Assembly (NCBI GenBank): GCA_039029195.1
Contig: JBCCGR010000005.1
Location: 100,240-164,239 of the forward strand
Reading direction: 5' to 3'
DNA length: 64,000 nt
DNA from: JBCCGR01 sp039029195
Lineage (GTDB): Bacteria > Pseudomonadota > Alphaproteobacteria > Rhizobiales > Rhizobiaceae
In this document: one piece after another, positions 52,360 through 62,071 of the stretch
Layout of the letters: the number at the start of each line of letters is the position of its first letter
Position numbering within the stretch: the stretch's first letter is position 1
Program-made: the position numbers and the translations under genes
The notes under the pieces: generated by a model
Told to the model about the DNA's origin: nothing
The model's input: the letters and a program-made list of their open reading frames with translations, nothing else
The model's database searches: none

Positions 52360-53862
52360 CTACGGGTCCACCAGATCGTTGTTGAACGCCACAACGCGAC
52401 AGGTTTTGGCTTCGCTGTAGAAGGAACAGATTTCCAACGCCATGCGCATTGCCTCTTCATCATCTTCAGCATTCACCTGATACGCCCAGGACCCGCCCGG
52501 TCCCATGGCAAAAGCTTTGGGCGCACGAGAGCTCAAATACTTTCCCAACATCACCTTGCGAATATTTTCTGGAAATCCCGACACGACATTGCTTGAAATT
52601 CTTTGCTTGAATGATTGCACTTTCACCCACGGACGCCGTGGGACCTGAGGTTTCGGACGTTCCCAAACCACCTCGCCATTGACTGAATAAATTTCGCACT
52701 TTCGCGAACTGCGGCGCTGGCACCGTTCTAGAGCCGATTTCATCGCAAGATCGCGGCGGCCGTTTTTGAACTCGGTCGCCCAACCGGTTGACCCGTCTGG
52801 TCCGAGCGCCAGCGCCCGTTGATGCCGAGCGTTTGCGTATTTGCTGCGAATTTTCCGGCGACACTCATTGCAAATCAAAGGAATGTCGCTCACCTGAAAT
52901 GGCCGGCCCTTCAGGTAGACTGGTTCGCTTGTGTTCTCCCGGCCCGCCGCCGGATCAAGTGCTGCCTGTTGCGGATTTCTCGGCGGGTTGCCGGTTTCAG
53001 GGTTCAGATTGTCTGCGGGCAAAGCCGCCACCAATTCAGGCTTCTCGCTTTCGGGATTGAGAAAAAACTCATCCGTAAGCGACGTGTTCACCCACGGAAT
53101 CTGCCGCTTCCGAGTGCGCTTGTAGACCGTACCACGCACCCTCGTCATGATGGTCGAGAGGTTTGTTGCCGGTGTTTCAATATGTTCAAGCAGCGCTCGC
53201 GTAAACGGGCTATGCCGTCCCTTTCCGTCCGCTGCAGTCGCACCCGGTTCCGTCGCATAGGCGATCATTGTATCGGCTGCTGATGTAATGCGCGCCAGCC
53301 CGCGACCCACCGCAGTGGAACGCGATGCTGGCATGGAGCGTGTCAGGCTCTCCACGAATGGGTTGTCTCGACAGGCATCCAGAAAAACCAGCTTGATCTT
53401 CGCATCCCGCATCATCTGGCGCAGAACGAGGTCAATATCCATTGCCTCGAAGTCCAGATCCACCTCGCTTTTCAGCTTGGCATCGACCGGAATGATGTAG
53501 TTTTTGCCGTACACCTGAACCCCGTGACCGGCATAGAAAAACAATGCCACATCGGCATCAACAATGCGGGTGGCGAATTCCCGAACCGTGCTTTTCAACT
53601 GTGCATTGGTGAGATCGGTGCCACTGACCACCTCATAGCCCATCCGTTTGAGACTGAAACTTATGGCCGATGCGTCATTGATCGGATTTGCCAACTCGCG
53701 TGTGTTTTCATAGTTGGCATTGCCAATGACAAGCGCCACCCGACGCTCGGCCTGTTCCTGTGCGTTCACCCGAGAGTTGAGCAGAAAATCCCCACTCATA
53801 GCCAGACAAAGAGTGCCGGTCACAACCAGTGTACGGAGCCACAGCAGCACTTTCGTCAGCAT
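52360..53862 (-). CDS. secreted caspase-like protein with C-terminal DUF4189-type repeats
   Basis: A 500-residue protein with signal peptide (about 1-33, VNAQ) and a C14 caspase-like domain (about 40-265). Catalytic pair: His113 in FFYAGHGVQV and Cys164 in FLDACRDNPF. After a Pro-rich linker and a CNECR segment, two repeats of about 70 residues carry RALALGPDGSTGWA and KAFAMGPGGSWAY plus paired cysteines, resembling DUF4189 domains. GGGGAA lies before ATG 53862. Likely periplasmic metacaspase-type peptidase with a ligand-binding tail; substrates unknown. Confidence 0.82.
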   Translation of the reverse strand: MLTKVLLWLRTLVVTGTLCLAMSGDFLLNSRVNAQEQAERRVALVIGNANYENTRELANPINDASAISFSLKRMGYEVVSGTDLTNAQLKSTVREFATRIVDADVALFFYAGHGVQVYGKNYIIPVDAKLKSEVDLDFEAMDIDLVLRQMMRDAKIKLVFLDACRDNPFVESLTRSMPASRSTAVGRGLARITSAADTMIAYATEPGATAADGKGRHSPFTRALLEHIETPATNLSTIMTRVRGTVYKRTRKRQIPWVNTSLTDEFFLNPESEKPELVAALPADNLNPETGNPPRNPQQAALDPAAGRENTSEPVYLKGRPFQVSDIPLICNECRRKIRSKYANARHQRALALGPDGSTGWATEFKNGRRDLAMKSALERCQRRSSRKCEIYSVNGEVVWERPKPQVPRRPWVKVQSFKQRISSNVVSGFPENIRKVMLGKYLSSRAPKAFAMGPGGSWAYQVNAEDDEEAMRMALEICSFYSEAKTCRVVAFNNDLVDP

Positions 53863-54034
53863 GTTCAATTCCCCAACGCACCACGATCGACGGTCTGCCC
53901 TGACAACTAGACCCGTCCCACAAAGTATCGGAATTGGCGGAAACCGGCAAATCAGCAATCTGTGTTGCAGAGTGGTGCCATTGCGGAAGCTTTGCATTCG
54001 CCAAAATTTCGGCGCGGCAAAGTGAATTCGGTGC

Positions 54035-54063
54035 TTGACCGAACCCTGAGAGGTCCCTATTAA
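54035..54063 (+). promoter_or_regulatory. sigma-70-type promoter for tRNA-Lys
   Basis: TTGACC (54035-54040), 17-base spacer, TATTAA (54058-54063), placing the transcript start about 30 bases before the tRNA. Confidence 0.6.
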
Positions 54064-54097
54064 GCCGCCCATTCGCCGGTCACCGAATCCGGACGGA

Positions 54098-54173
54098 GAG
54101 CCGTTAGCTCAGTTGGTAGAGCAACTGACTTTTAATCAGTAGGTCCAGGGTTCGAATCCCTGACGGCTCACCA
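54098..54173 (+). tRNA. tRNA-Lys (anticodon TTT)
   Basis: 76 bases with encoded CCA. Acceptor stem GAGCCGT/ACGGCTC closes with discriminator A and CCA at 54171-54173; D-arm GCTC/GAGC, anticodon stem ACTGA/TCAGT with loop CTTTTAA (anticodon 54131-54133), and T-arm CAGGG TTCGAAT CCCTG are all intact. Confidence 0.98.
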
Positions 54174-54283
54174 ATCTTTTCAATAGCTTACGGGCAACGA
54201 CCCCTTTTCACGGCAAGTGTAAACCGACGCCCAAGTGCCTAATTCTGGTCCACGCCAGGCGCTCCGGAAGGTCAGATGCTTAC

Positions 54284-55570
54284 CTACTGTTCCCTCAAAC
54301 TGCGATACAGCATGTCCGTCAGAGGTTTGACCAGATAACTTGCAATCGTCCTGCGCCCAACGAGAAGGTAGATGTCAGCCGGCATCCCGGCCACAAGTTC
54401 CCGTCCGCCGAGCTTATCCAGTTCGTCCGCTTCCACGGTCACACGACCAATATAGTGGGACGATCCATCGCTAAGCACGGTCAAATCCCGGCCAAGTACT
54501 TTCAGCTTGCCTTTGAACTCGGGCGTGGTTGTTTGCTGAAAGGCGGTGAAGCGAACCCTTGCATCAGTGCCCTCGGTAACCTGATCGATATCTGTCGGAG
54601 ATATCCGCGCTTCGATAAGCAGACGCTCCTTTTCGGGCACAATTGACATGATCACATCGCCCGGCAGCACCACGCCACCAACCGTGTGCATTTTCAGATT
54701 GTGAACAAAACCGGCAACCGGCGCTCTTATCTCCACCCGCTTCATGCGATCCACGGCGGATTTTTCACGTTGCTTGTAGACTTCCAGCGGTGTTTCCGTT
54801 TCACGGATTTCCCGGGCCACCTCGTTGGCCAGTGTGTAGTCCAACTGCAATATGCGCAGATCGATTTCGCTGACCTGGCCCTTGGATTGGGCAATTCCAG
54901 ACACAATTTGCCCGATAATGCCTTCGAGCCGCTTCACCTCGCGACGTAAAATCGTCACCCGGTTCCGCTGAACGAGGCCCTTTTCGAGCAGCTGATCAAG
55001 ATCCTTCAGTTCATCCTTGGCCAACTCGATTTGCGCCCGCTGCGCACTCAGTTGCAGTTGCAGGCCTTGTGTCTCGTTCTTCAGCTGTATCTTTCGTTCT
55101 TCGAGTTGTTTTTTAGTTCCAACCAGTGTTTGTCGACGTGTTTCAAACAGGGTGAGTTCGCCTTCGACTGCCCGGCTGAACCCTGGTAAATTCTCAGTTG
55201 CACTGCTTGTAGCACTGTAAATTGGCTCTGCCAGCTTGTCTCTTTCCGCGATCAGTCGTGCCAGCTTCGCCTCGTGCGAACTTATGTTGGCCCTAACCTC
55301 GGCGAGGGCGGCCCGCAATTCCGTATCATCCAGCCGGATAATGACCGTTCCAGCTTCGACCTTGTCGCCATCGCGAACGTGCAGTTCAGACACAATGCCG
55401 CCAAACGGGTGCTGAACAGACTTGATGTTTGATTCAACCACCAGCACCCCGGGAGCAACAACTGCACCGTCAATCTCCAAATACATGGATGCGCCAACCG
55501 CGCCACCGCAAGCAAACAGCAGAAAACCAAGCGCTGACCAGGCGTACCGTCGGATGGTTTTATCAATCAT
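54284..55570 (-). CDS. HlyD family type I secretion membrane fusion protein
   Basis: About 428 residues: cytoplasmic tail, one membrane helix (about 12-32), lipoyl-like halves (GGIVSELHVRDGDKVEAGTVI; KVLGRDLTVL), and a long coiled-coil (about 90-250). Adaptor of a type I secretion system linking the ABC exporter to an outer-membrane channel; PrsE/PrtE-like. ATG 55570 overlaps the upstream gene by 8 bases, so coupled; ATG 55594 is possible. Confidence 0.9.
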   Translation of the reverse strand: MIDKTIRRYAWSALGFLLFACGGAVGASMYLEIDGAVVAPGVLVVESNIKSVQHPFGGIVSELHVRDGDKVEAGTVIIRLDDTELRAALAEVRANISSHEAKLARLIAERDKLAEPIYSATSSATENLPGFSRAVEGELTLFETRRQTLVGTKKQLEERKIQLKNETQGLQLQLSAQRAQIELAKDELKDLDQLLEKGLVQRNRVTILRREVKRLEGIIGQIVSGIAQSKGQVSEIDLRILQLDYTLANEVAREIRETETPLEVYKQREKSAVDRMKRVEIRAPVAGFVHNLKMHTVGGVVLPGDVIMSIVPEKERLLIEARISPTDIDQVTEGTDARVRFTAFQQTTTPEFKGKLKVLGRDLTVLSDGSSHYIGRVTVEADELDKLGGRELVAGMPADIYLLVGRRTIASYLVKPLTDMLYRSLREQ

Positions 55571-57359
55571 CCGCATGATCCACTTCATCGTCATCAGCTT
55601 GCGTCTTTACGACCTGAAGCGGTTCGGCGCTGACCGCAGCTTTGCCGCCACGACGACGAGCCGCTCTGTAACGTTCACCAAACTCCTTGATTGTCTCCAG
55701 ATTCACCATTCGTCCCTCTCGAATGGTCAACACTCTGTCGACTGATGCCAGTGCACCGCTCCGATGCGCAGCAATCACCACGATGCTGCCCCATTCGCGA
55801 GCAGCCTGTATTGCGCGTGCAAGTGCCTGATCTCCCGCCCCGTCAAGGTTTGCGTTGGGTTCGTCCAGTACAATGAGAAATGGGCGCTTATAGAGCGCGC
55901 GCGCCAATCCAAGGCGCTGCTTTTGGCCAGACGAAAGATAAGCACCAGAATGACCCACCGGCGTCTCATATCCGTTGGGCAGTGCAACAACATGCTCATG
56001 AAAACCCGCCGCCTGCGCGGCAGCAATAACCTCTTCCGAGTCTGGACTATCTTGGAATCTGGCAATGTTTTCTGCGACCGTTCCCGTGAACAGTTGCACA
56101 TCTTGAGGCAGATAGCCGATGGAACTGCCGAGCAGCTCGCCCTGCCATTGATCAAGGGAGGCACCATCAACCCGCACTTTGCCGTGTCGGACAGGCCAAA
56201 TCCCCACCAGGGCACGAATGAGCGAGGACTTGCCGGAAGCGGAAGGACCGATGATCCCAAGCGCCTGCCCTGCCATCAGTTTGAAGTTGATGCCCGAAAT
56301 GATGAGGCGGCCAGAATCCGGAGCAGCAACCGTCACATTTTGGGCTTCAAAACTGCGATGCGGGGTCGGCAATTCGAAATCGCTCTCCTGTCGCTCAGCC
56401 CGCATCAACGCTTCACCCAGCCGTCCGGCCGCCTGTCGGGCAAGCACGAAGCTGCTCCAGCCTGCGAGCGCCTGATCAAGTGGTCCAAGTGCGCGCGTAA
56501 TCAAAATGGAACCAGCCACAACTGCACCTGGAGTAATCTGCTCCAAGATGGCCAGATAGGCACCAATTCCGAGCGCCCCAGATTGAAGCATCAGCCGCGA
56601 GGATTTCGCCAGGCTCATCAGTCCGACCACCTGAAACGCGGTCTTGCGTCGCTTTTCCATATAGCCGTCAAACCGCTGCTCCCAGCGACGGGTAAATCCA
56701 CGAACCATTCCCATTGCGGTCAGAACATCTCTGCCCTTTTGCGCAGTATCCGCACTCGCCAACAGGCTGTTATGTTCGAAATCACTTCGCTTCGTACCGG
56801 TTGACGTCCGCCAGTTCATGTAGAGTGTGAGGAAAACGAGCAGCAAGGCACACCCGATGGCGTACCAGCCGATTACGGGATGCAGGATGAAGCACACCAG
56901 AATGAATATGGGCATCCATGGAAGGTCAAAAAACGCAATCGGTGCCGGACTTGCTATGAAAGAGCGCACCGTTTCCATGTCGCTGACCGGTTGCATCGCA
57001 CTCAGCCCGGAGTTTTCGGCAATCTGAGCGTTGCGGATAACCGCGGTGTGCGCCTTCGCGCCATTCAACCGCCCAAATCGCTCACTGATCAAGACAAGAA
57101 TTCGCATACGGAACGTGTCGAGAACAGCCATCAACACGAACGCACCAAATACGATCGCCGAAATCACAATGAGCGAGTGCACGCTTTGGCTCGACAATAT
57201 CCTGTCGTAAATCTGGAGCATATAAATTGCTCCGGACAGCATGAGGATGTTGATTGCCCCACTTCCGGCCGCCAGCACGAACACGGCCAAACCATTTCCG
57301 GCCATGAGTGCCTTCATGACCGAAAAGTTGGCTAATCTATGGGCGTCTGTGGAGCGCAC
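55563..57359 (-). CDS. type I secretion ABC exporter (PrsD/PrtD-like)
   Basis: A 598-residue half-transporter: membrane domain (about 1-320, six helices) plus nucleotide-binding domain with Walker A GPSASGKSSL (near residue 371), signature LSSGQKQRLGLARAL and Walker B LIVLDEPNANLD. PrsD/PrtD-type exporters secrete RTX proteins or proteases, but no secreted substrate or TolC gene lies nearby. GTG start at 57359. The charged tail ends in DDDEVDHADD. Confidence 0.9.
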   Translation of the reverse strand: MRSTDAHRLANFSVMKALMAGNGLAVFVLAAGSGAINILMLSGAIYMLQIYDRILSSQSVHSLIVISAIVFGAFVLMAVLDTFRMRILVLISERFGRLNGAKAHTAVIRNAQIAENSGLSAMQPVSDMETVRSFIASPAPIAFFDLPWMPIFILVCFILHPVIGWYAIGCALLLVFLTLYMNWRTSTGTKRSDFEHNSLLASADTAQKGRDVLTAMGMVRGFTRRWEQRFDGYMEKRRKTAFQVVGLMSLAKSSRLMLQSGALGIGAYLAILEQITPGAVVAGSILITRALGPLDQALAGWSSFVLARQAAGRLGEALMRAERQESDFELPTPHRSFEAQNVTVAAPDSGRLIISGINFKLMAGQALGIIGPSASGKSSLIRALVGIWPVRHGKVRVDGASLDQWQGELLGSSIGYLPQDVQLFTGTVAENIARFQDSPDSEEVIAAAQAAGFHEHVVALPNGYETPVGHSGAYLSSGQKQRLGLARALYKRPFLIVLDEPNANLDGAGDQALARAIQAAREWGSIVVIAAHRSGALASVDRVLTIREGRMVNLETIKEFGERYRAARRRGGKAAVSAEPLQVVKTQADDDEVDHADD

Positions 57360-57497
57360 ACTGGCGAGCCTTTGCTGGAGAATGTCCCCTATTAAACACT
57401 ATAACACATTGAAATTTCGTTGGCGGATTAAGTTGCTGAATTGGTTGACGTTCGTGTTCACCGGGCAAAGAAGTACAGTTTGGGTTGAACCGGCAAA

Positions 57498-57536
57498 TCC
57501 CACGAATGCAATTGCCTCAGCACACTAATCGTGGGA
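57498..57536. repeat. 8-bp inverted repeat in T1SS upstream gap
   Basis: TCCCACGA (57498-57505) and TCGTGGGA (57529-57536), perfect arms with 23 bases between, in the 264-base gap between the exporter and the MFS gene. No T-tract, so more like a regulator site or terminator remnant. Nothing else stands out in this gap. Confidence 0.35.
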
Positions 57537-57623
57537 ACCCAGCCACTGCGCCGAAGAAATGCACACCACCGAGCTGAAGGTCATCGGGAAGAGTATTGGA
57601 GCCGCTTTACGGGCCACTCAGCC

Positions 57624-58817
57624 CTAAACGGCCCCCTGACGCGCTCTGCGGGGACGGATACCGACGATCATGATCAGGGCAACGACAAGCAGCGTCGATC
57701 CCGAAAGTGCAAACAGTGTCTGATAGTTCGAGATGCTGAGAATAGCACCTGCGACTACCGGCCCGATGATCTTGCCCAGATTGCGCAGTGATCCAAGCGC
57801 ACCCAATCCCGCGCCCAGGCTGGTTTCGGGCAGTTCTGCGCCATAAAGAGCGGTTGTGGCGGGCAGAATGAGCGCTAGTCCCGCACCAATCATGATCGCA
57901 GCCAACAGCAGCGTTCCGGCACCAGCCGCCCACATCACCAAAAACATCGCACCGCCAACCAAAGTAAGCCCTATCGCAATTGGAGGAATGAAGCCGACAC
58001 GGTCAGCAAAACGTCCACAGTGGGTTCGCAGAACCAGATGCGCCGCTTCCTGAACCGTGAAGAAAAGCCCCACCAACAGAAGATCGATGCCGAGCAACTT
58101 GATCGCATAGAGTGGCAGAAACGCTTTCAAAGCGTAGGTCCCGAGATAAAGCGTAAATTCCAACAGAGCGACCAGCCTGAAGGCTCTGCTGGCCAGTATG
58201 GCTGCGAAAGACCGGGACAGGGACGCCCTAACCGGCGCCTTATCCAAATTGGGTCGGTCCTTTAGGCGAGATAGCGGCAAAAAGGCGAGAAGACTTGCAA
58301 ACCCGATCACCGTAAAAACCTGCTCCGGCGCAAAATAGGTCAGTGAGAGCGCGGACAATGTCGGTGCAAGCAAATAGGCGCCGCTCCGCGCCAGTCCAAA
58401 GATGCCAAGCCGTTCGGCGCGATTTTGCGCGCCCATTTCAGCCACATAGGCCAGCCCCACCGGTCCGAAAATCGCTGTTGCCAACCCATGAAACAGCCGC
58501 AGCGCGAAGAGGTGGTCCGGCGTCTCCACAAAACGATAGAGGAAGGGAACGACCGAAAACACGGTGAGCCCGATAAGCAACCAAAGCCGCCTGCCTTGTC
58601 GGTCGGAAAGAAGCCCGAACAACGGTTTTAGTGCCATGCCTGTCGCGGTCGACACAGAAACAATAGTACCAACCAGCAGTTCGCCAGCACCCAGCGCTGC
58701 CGCAAAAAGCGGCAACAAGGGCGTTTTTCCCATTTGATAGGCCAGGCGAACGATGAAATCAGCGCCGGTGATGCGCCACAAATCACCGCCGTGCCGGTTG
58801 TCGGTTGGTTCCATCAA
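57624..58817 (-). CDS. MFS transporter
   Basis: A 397-residue major facilitator with 12 helices. The A-motif-like loop is GLLSDRQGRRLWLL; the helix-5 region has LFHGLATAIFGPVGLAYVAEMG, and the second half begins near 205. Substrate unknown. Its start overlaps by 4 bases the end of the large BNR-repeat gene upstream, so the two are translationally coupled. Confidence 0.88.
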   Translation of the reverse strand: MMEPTDNRHGGDLWRITGADFIVRLAYQMGKTPLLPLFAAALGAGELLVGTIVSVSTATGMALKPLFGLLSDRQGRRLWLLIGLTVFSVVPFLYRFVETPDHLFALRLFHGLATAIFGPVGLAYVAEMGAQNRAERLGIFGLARSGAYLLAPTLSALSLTYFAPEQVFTVIGFASLLAFLPLSRLKDRPNLDKAPVRASLSRSFAAILASRAFRLVALLEFTLYLGTYALKAFLPLYAIKLLGIDLLLVGLFFTVQEAAHLVLRTHCGRFADRVGFIPPIAIGLTLVGGAMFLVMWAAGAGTLLLAAIMIGAGLALILPATTALYGAELPETSLGAGLGALGSLRNLGKIIGPVVAGAILSISNYQTLFALSGSTLLVVALIMIVGIRPRRARQGAV

Positions 58818-61800
58818 TTCAAGGCGGCATCCGAGATTGCAGGCACACCACCACTTGCCGATGTCGCATTGATAGCAGCCACATCCTCGTCGAGCACCGA
58901 CTGATAGGCATTGATTTGCGCTTCAACCGCGGCAATTACCTCATCCGAAACGGCGACAACCTGGGTTGCCGGTGCCGTATCTGCCATGGCGACAGTCCAG
59001 CGCAATTCGCCGAGCGTTTCATCAAGTTTTGCTGGGCTGCGAAGCACATCGCGTGGCGTTTCCATATGAACATTCACCAGTTCACCTTCAATGTCGGCCA
59101 GTTTCGATCGCAGCGACTTGATTGGGTCGGCGTGAGCTTTGCTATCAGCGCCCAGCCTTTGTTCCAACCCAGCGACACTTCTTTTCAACCGTCGCAAGCT
59201 GTTGACACATTTGCGCAAATTGTCCTGACAGTCGCTCAACCGCTTCGCCAGATCGAATTGGGCGAAAAGATCGCTATCAGACACGCTAAGCCGTTTGTCC
59301 TTGGCAAGTTCAATCGCAACACTCTGGGGATCATCACCAAGCGTCATTTCCGCTGAATATTGGCCTGGAGGTGCCAATGGCCCACCGCCGGAACCCGCCT
59401 TTGCGAAAGGTTCGTACTTTCTTTCAATCAGATCGGGATCAAACGCCTCCGGCGCGGGATATTTCATGTCCCAGACAAACCGGTTCAAACCGGCTAAGGT
59501 CGGAAGGCGCCGTGCAATCTTTTCTTCTTCTGAACTCGAAAAGCGCGCAACTTCTGCGCCAGCTTGGTCTTTGATGGCCAGCTCGATCGGTTCGTTTGGC
59601 ACTTCGTCAAGCCAATAGGAGAGGATCACGCCTTGCGGCGGGTTTTCGCCCACATCCAGATGCACTTTTTGGGAACGACCATCAGCGTCTTCTTTCTGGT
59701 AGGTCGCGCCACCCACGCCGAAGGCCGGGCTGTAGTTTTTGCCATCGCCATCAAACACACCAACACCCCAGTTCAGGGTCAGGCGGTGGCTGGTGCGCGG
59801 TTCGAACAGGGCGTCGCCGCCGTTTGCTTGTCTCAACGCCGAAACATCATCCAGCACCCAGAAAGAACGCCCATGGGTTGCGGCGATCAGATCGCCATGT
59901 TTCAGCTTGAGGTCATAAATTGGCACATTGGGAATGCCGCCCGCCATGCGGGTCCAGCTCGCGCCGTCATCCATCGAGGCGTAAACGCCTGTCTCTGTTC
60001 CAACGAACAAAAGCCCTGCCCGTTCCGGGTCTGGCCGCAGAACGCGAGTGATCTCGCCCGCTGGAAAGCTCTCTGAAATGCAATCCCAGGTCCTTCCGGA
60101 ATCCCGCGTCACATAAAGATAGGGCTCATAATCATCGAGCTTGAAGCGCGTGGCTGACACATAGACCGTATCTGCATCATGCTCGCTGACTTCGACGGAC
60201 CCCACATAAGCAAGTTCAGGCAGCTTAGGTGGTGTCACATTCTCCCACTGACCGCCGCCATCACGGGTCACGTGAACCAGACCATCGTCGGTACCGGCCC
60301 ACATTTCACCCGGGCGATGCTGCGATTCAATCAGGCTTGAAAGGCATGCGTAGGTCTCTGCACCCGCGCTGTCCCCAGTGAGTGGACCGCCGGATGCGCC
60401 GAGCTTCTCACTGTCGTTGCGCGACAGATCAGGGCTGATTTCCGACCAGGAATGACCTTCATCCGTGCTTTTGAACACATGATTGCCGCCGGCATAGAGC
60501 GTGCCGGAATCGTGCGGTGAGAACAGAATCGGGAAGGTCCAAGCAAATCGATATTTCAGATCCCGAACAGCACGTCCTTTTGTCTCTTCCGGCCATACAT
60601 TCACCAACTGCATCTGGCGCGTGCGATGATCGTATCGCTGTAAAGAACCGGAGCCACCCGGAGATGATCCAACCGCGCCAATGTAAGAAATGTTGGGATC
60701 ATCTGGATGAACCGCAATGAACCCGCTTTCTCCGGTGCCGGGCAACAGAGAGTCACCCATTGTGATCACGCCCCACTCTGTGGCGCTGGGCACGCTGATG
60801 GAGGTATTGTCCTGCTGGGTGGCATAGACCCGATAGGGGAACTGATTGTCCACATCCATGCGGTAGAACTGCGCCGTCATCTGATTGTAGATGGTCGACC
60901 AGGTCAGACCCGCATTACAGCTGACATTTGCCCCGCCATCGTTGCCCTGAACCATGCGTCGATTGTCGTTCGGATCGATCCACAGATCGTGGTTGTCGCC
61001 GTGGGGTGTGGTGACTTCGTGGAAATCCCTGCCTCCGTCAGTCGATTTCCACATCTGATAGTTCGTCACGTAAACCGTGTCTTCGTCGACTGGATCAGCA
61101 AAGACATGGGTGTAATACCAGGGCCGGTGAATGAGGTCTCGATTGGGGCAGATGTTGGACCAGGTCTCGCCGCCATCATCCGAACGATAGAGCCCCGCCT
61201 GCTCGTCCTTGGCTTCCACCAACGCCCAGACGCGTCCGGATTTCGGACCCATCGTAACGCCGATCTTTCCAAGCATTCCGCTGGCAAAGCCAGGATTGGA
61301 ACTGACCTCTTCCCAGCTATCGCCACCGTCTTTGGATCGATAGAGCTTGCTGCCCGGCCCGCCACTAGAGAGTGTCCAGAAGTGACGGTGGGCCTCCCAC
61401 ATCGCCGCATATAGTATCCGCGGATTGTTTGGATCCATAGCAATGTCGATGGCACCGGCCTTGTCACTTTCAAACAGCACGCATTCCCAGGTCTCACCGC
61501 CATCCTTTGAGCGGTAGACCCCCCGCTCTGGATTAGATCCAAAAGCGTGGCCAAAAGCGGCAACATAAACAAAGTCGGGGTTTGTAGGATGAACCCGAAT
61601 CTCGCCAATGTGCCGGGATTCAGCGAGACCCATATGTTTCCACGTGCGCCCCGCATCCTCGGATTTATAGACCCCGTCTCCATAGGAGACGTCCACACGG
61701 ATCGTGGTTTCCCCCATGCCGGCATAGATGACGTTGCTGTCGCTCTGCGAAACGGTGAGCGCACCAACAGACGATGAATTGAAAAATCCGTCGGACACAC

Positions 61801-61984
61801 ATTCCCAATACGTGCCGCCGTCGGTTGTTTTCCAGACGCCCCCGGCACAGGCGCCGAAGTAAAACGTCTGAGGATCCGAGTAATCTCCAGCCACAGCAAC
61901 AACACGGCCACCACGCGGCGGGCCGATACAGCGCCATTTGAGCGCACTGGAAGACAGAAGTTCGGACTGGAAATTCTCTGACAT
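58814..61984 (-). CDS. BNR/sortilin-like repeat protein (glycosyl hydrolase-like)
   Basis: About 1056 residues: two beta-propellers built of BNR/Asp-box repeats (SxDxGxTW, e.g. KTTDGGTYWEC, KSEDAGRTWKH, RSKDGGETWEC, KSTDEGHSWSE) spanning about 20-730, then a C-terminal helical region. Members are annotated as VPS10/sortilin-like or exo-alpha-sialidase-like, but no enzymatic activity is established. No signal peptide is visible from ATG 61984 (or TTG 62002), so the location is uncertain. Coupled to the MFS gene. Confidence 0.85.
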   Translation of the reverse strand: MSENFQSELLSSSALKWRCIGPPRGGRVVAVAGDYSDPQTFYFGACAGGVWKTTDGGTYWECVSDGFFNSSSVGALTVSQSDSNVIYAGMGETTIRVDVSYGDGVYKSEDAGRTWKHMGLAESRHIGEIRVHPTNPDFVYVAAFGHAFGSNPERGVYRSKDGGETWECVLFESDKAGAIDIAMDPNNPRILYAAMWEAHRHFWTLSSGGPGSKLYRSKDGGDSWEEVSSNPGFASGMLGKIGVTMGPKSGRVWALVEAKDEQAGLYRSDDGGETWSNICPNRDLIHRPWYYTHVFADPVDEDTVYVTNYQMWKSTDGGRDFHEVTTPHGDNHDLWIDPNDNRRMVQGNDGGANVSCNAGLTWSTIYNQMTAQFYRMDVDNQFPYRVYATQQDNTSISVPSATEWGVITMGDSLLPGTGESGFIAVHPDDPNISYIGAVGSSPGGSGSLQRYDHRTRQMQLVNVWPEETKGRAVRDLKYRFAWTFPILFSPHDSGTLYAGGNHVFKSTDEGHSWSEISPDLSRNDSEKLGASGGPLTGDSAGAETYACLSSLIESQHRPGEMWAGTDDGLVHVTRDGGGQWENVTPPKLPELAYVGSVEVSEHDADTVYVSATRFKLDDYEPYLYVTRDSGRTWDCISESFPAGEITRVLRPDPERAGLLFVGTETGVYASMDDGASWTRMAGGIPNVPIYDLKLKHGDLIAATHGRSFWVLDDVSALRQANGGDALFEPRTSHRLTLNWGVGVFDGDGKNYSPAFGVGGATYQKEDADGRSQKVHLDVGENPPQGVILSYWLDEVPNEPIELAIKDQAGAEVARFSSSEEEKIARRLPTLAGLNRFVWDMKYPAPEAFDPDLIERKYEPFAKAGSGGGPLAPPGQYSAEMTLGDDPQSVAIELAKDKRLSVSDSDLFAQFDLAKRLSDCQDNLRKCVNSLRRLKRSVAGLEQRLGADSKAHADPIKSLRSKLADIEGELVNVHMETPRDVLRSPAKLDETLGELRWTVAMADTAPATQVVAVSDEVIAAVEAQINAYQSVLDEDVAAINATSASGGVPAISDAALN

Positions 61985-62071
61985 GGGGGCTCGCAAACTC
62001 AATGCTCGGGAAGGAAGCCCAGCGTATCCCTATCCGTCAGAACTATTCAATGCTCTGGGAGGTGGAAAGTC

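Noticed and set aside
61066..61947. Alternative-frame minus-strand open frame inside the BNR gene
   Set aside because: Out-of-frame product of a repeat-rich gene; the in-frame BNR repeats are clear.
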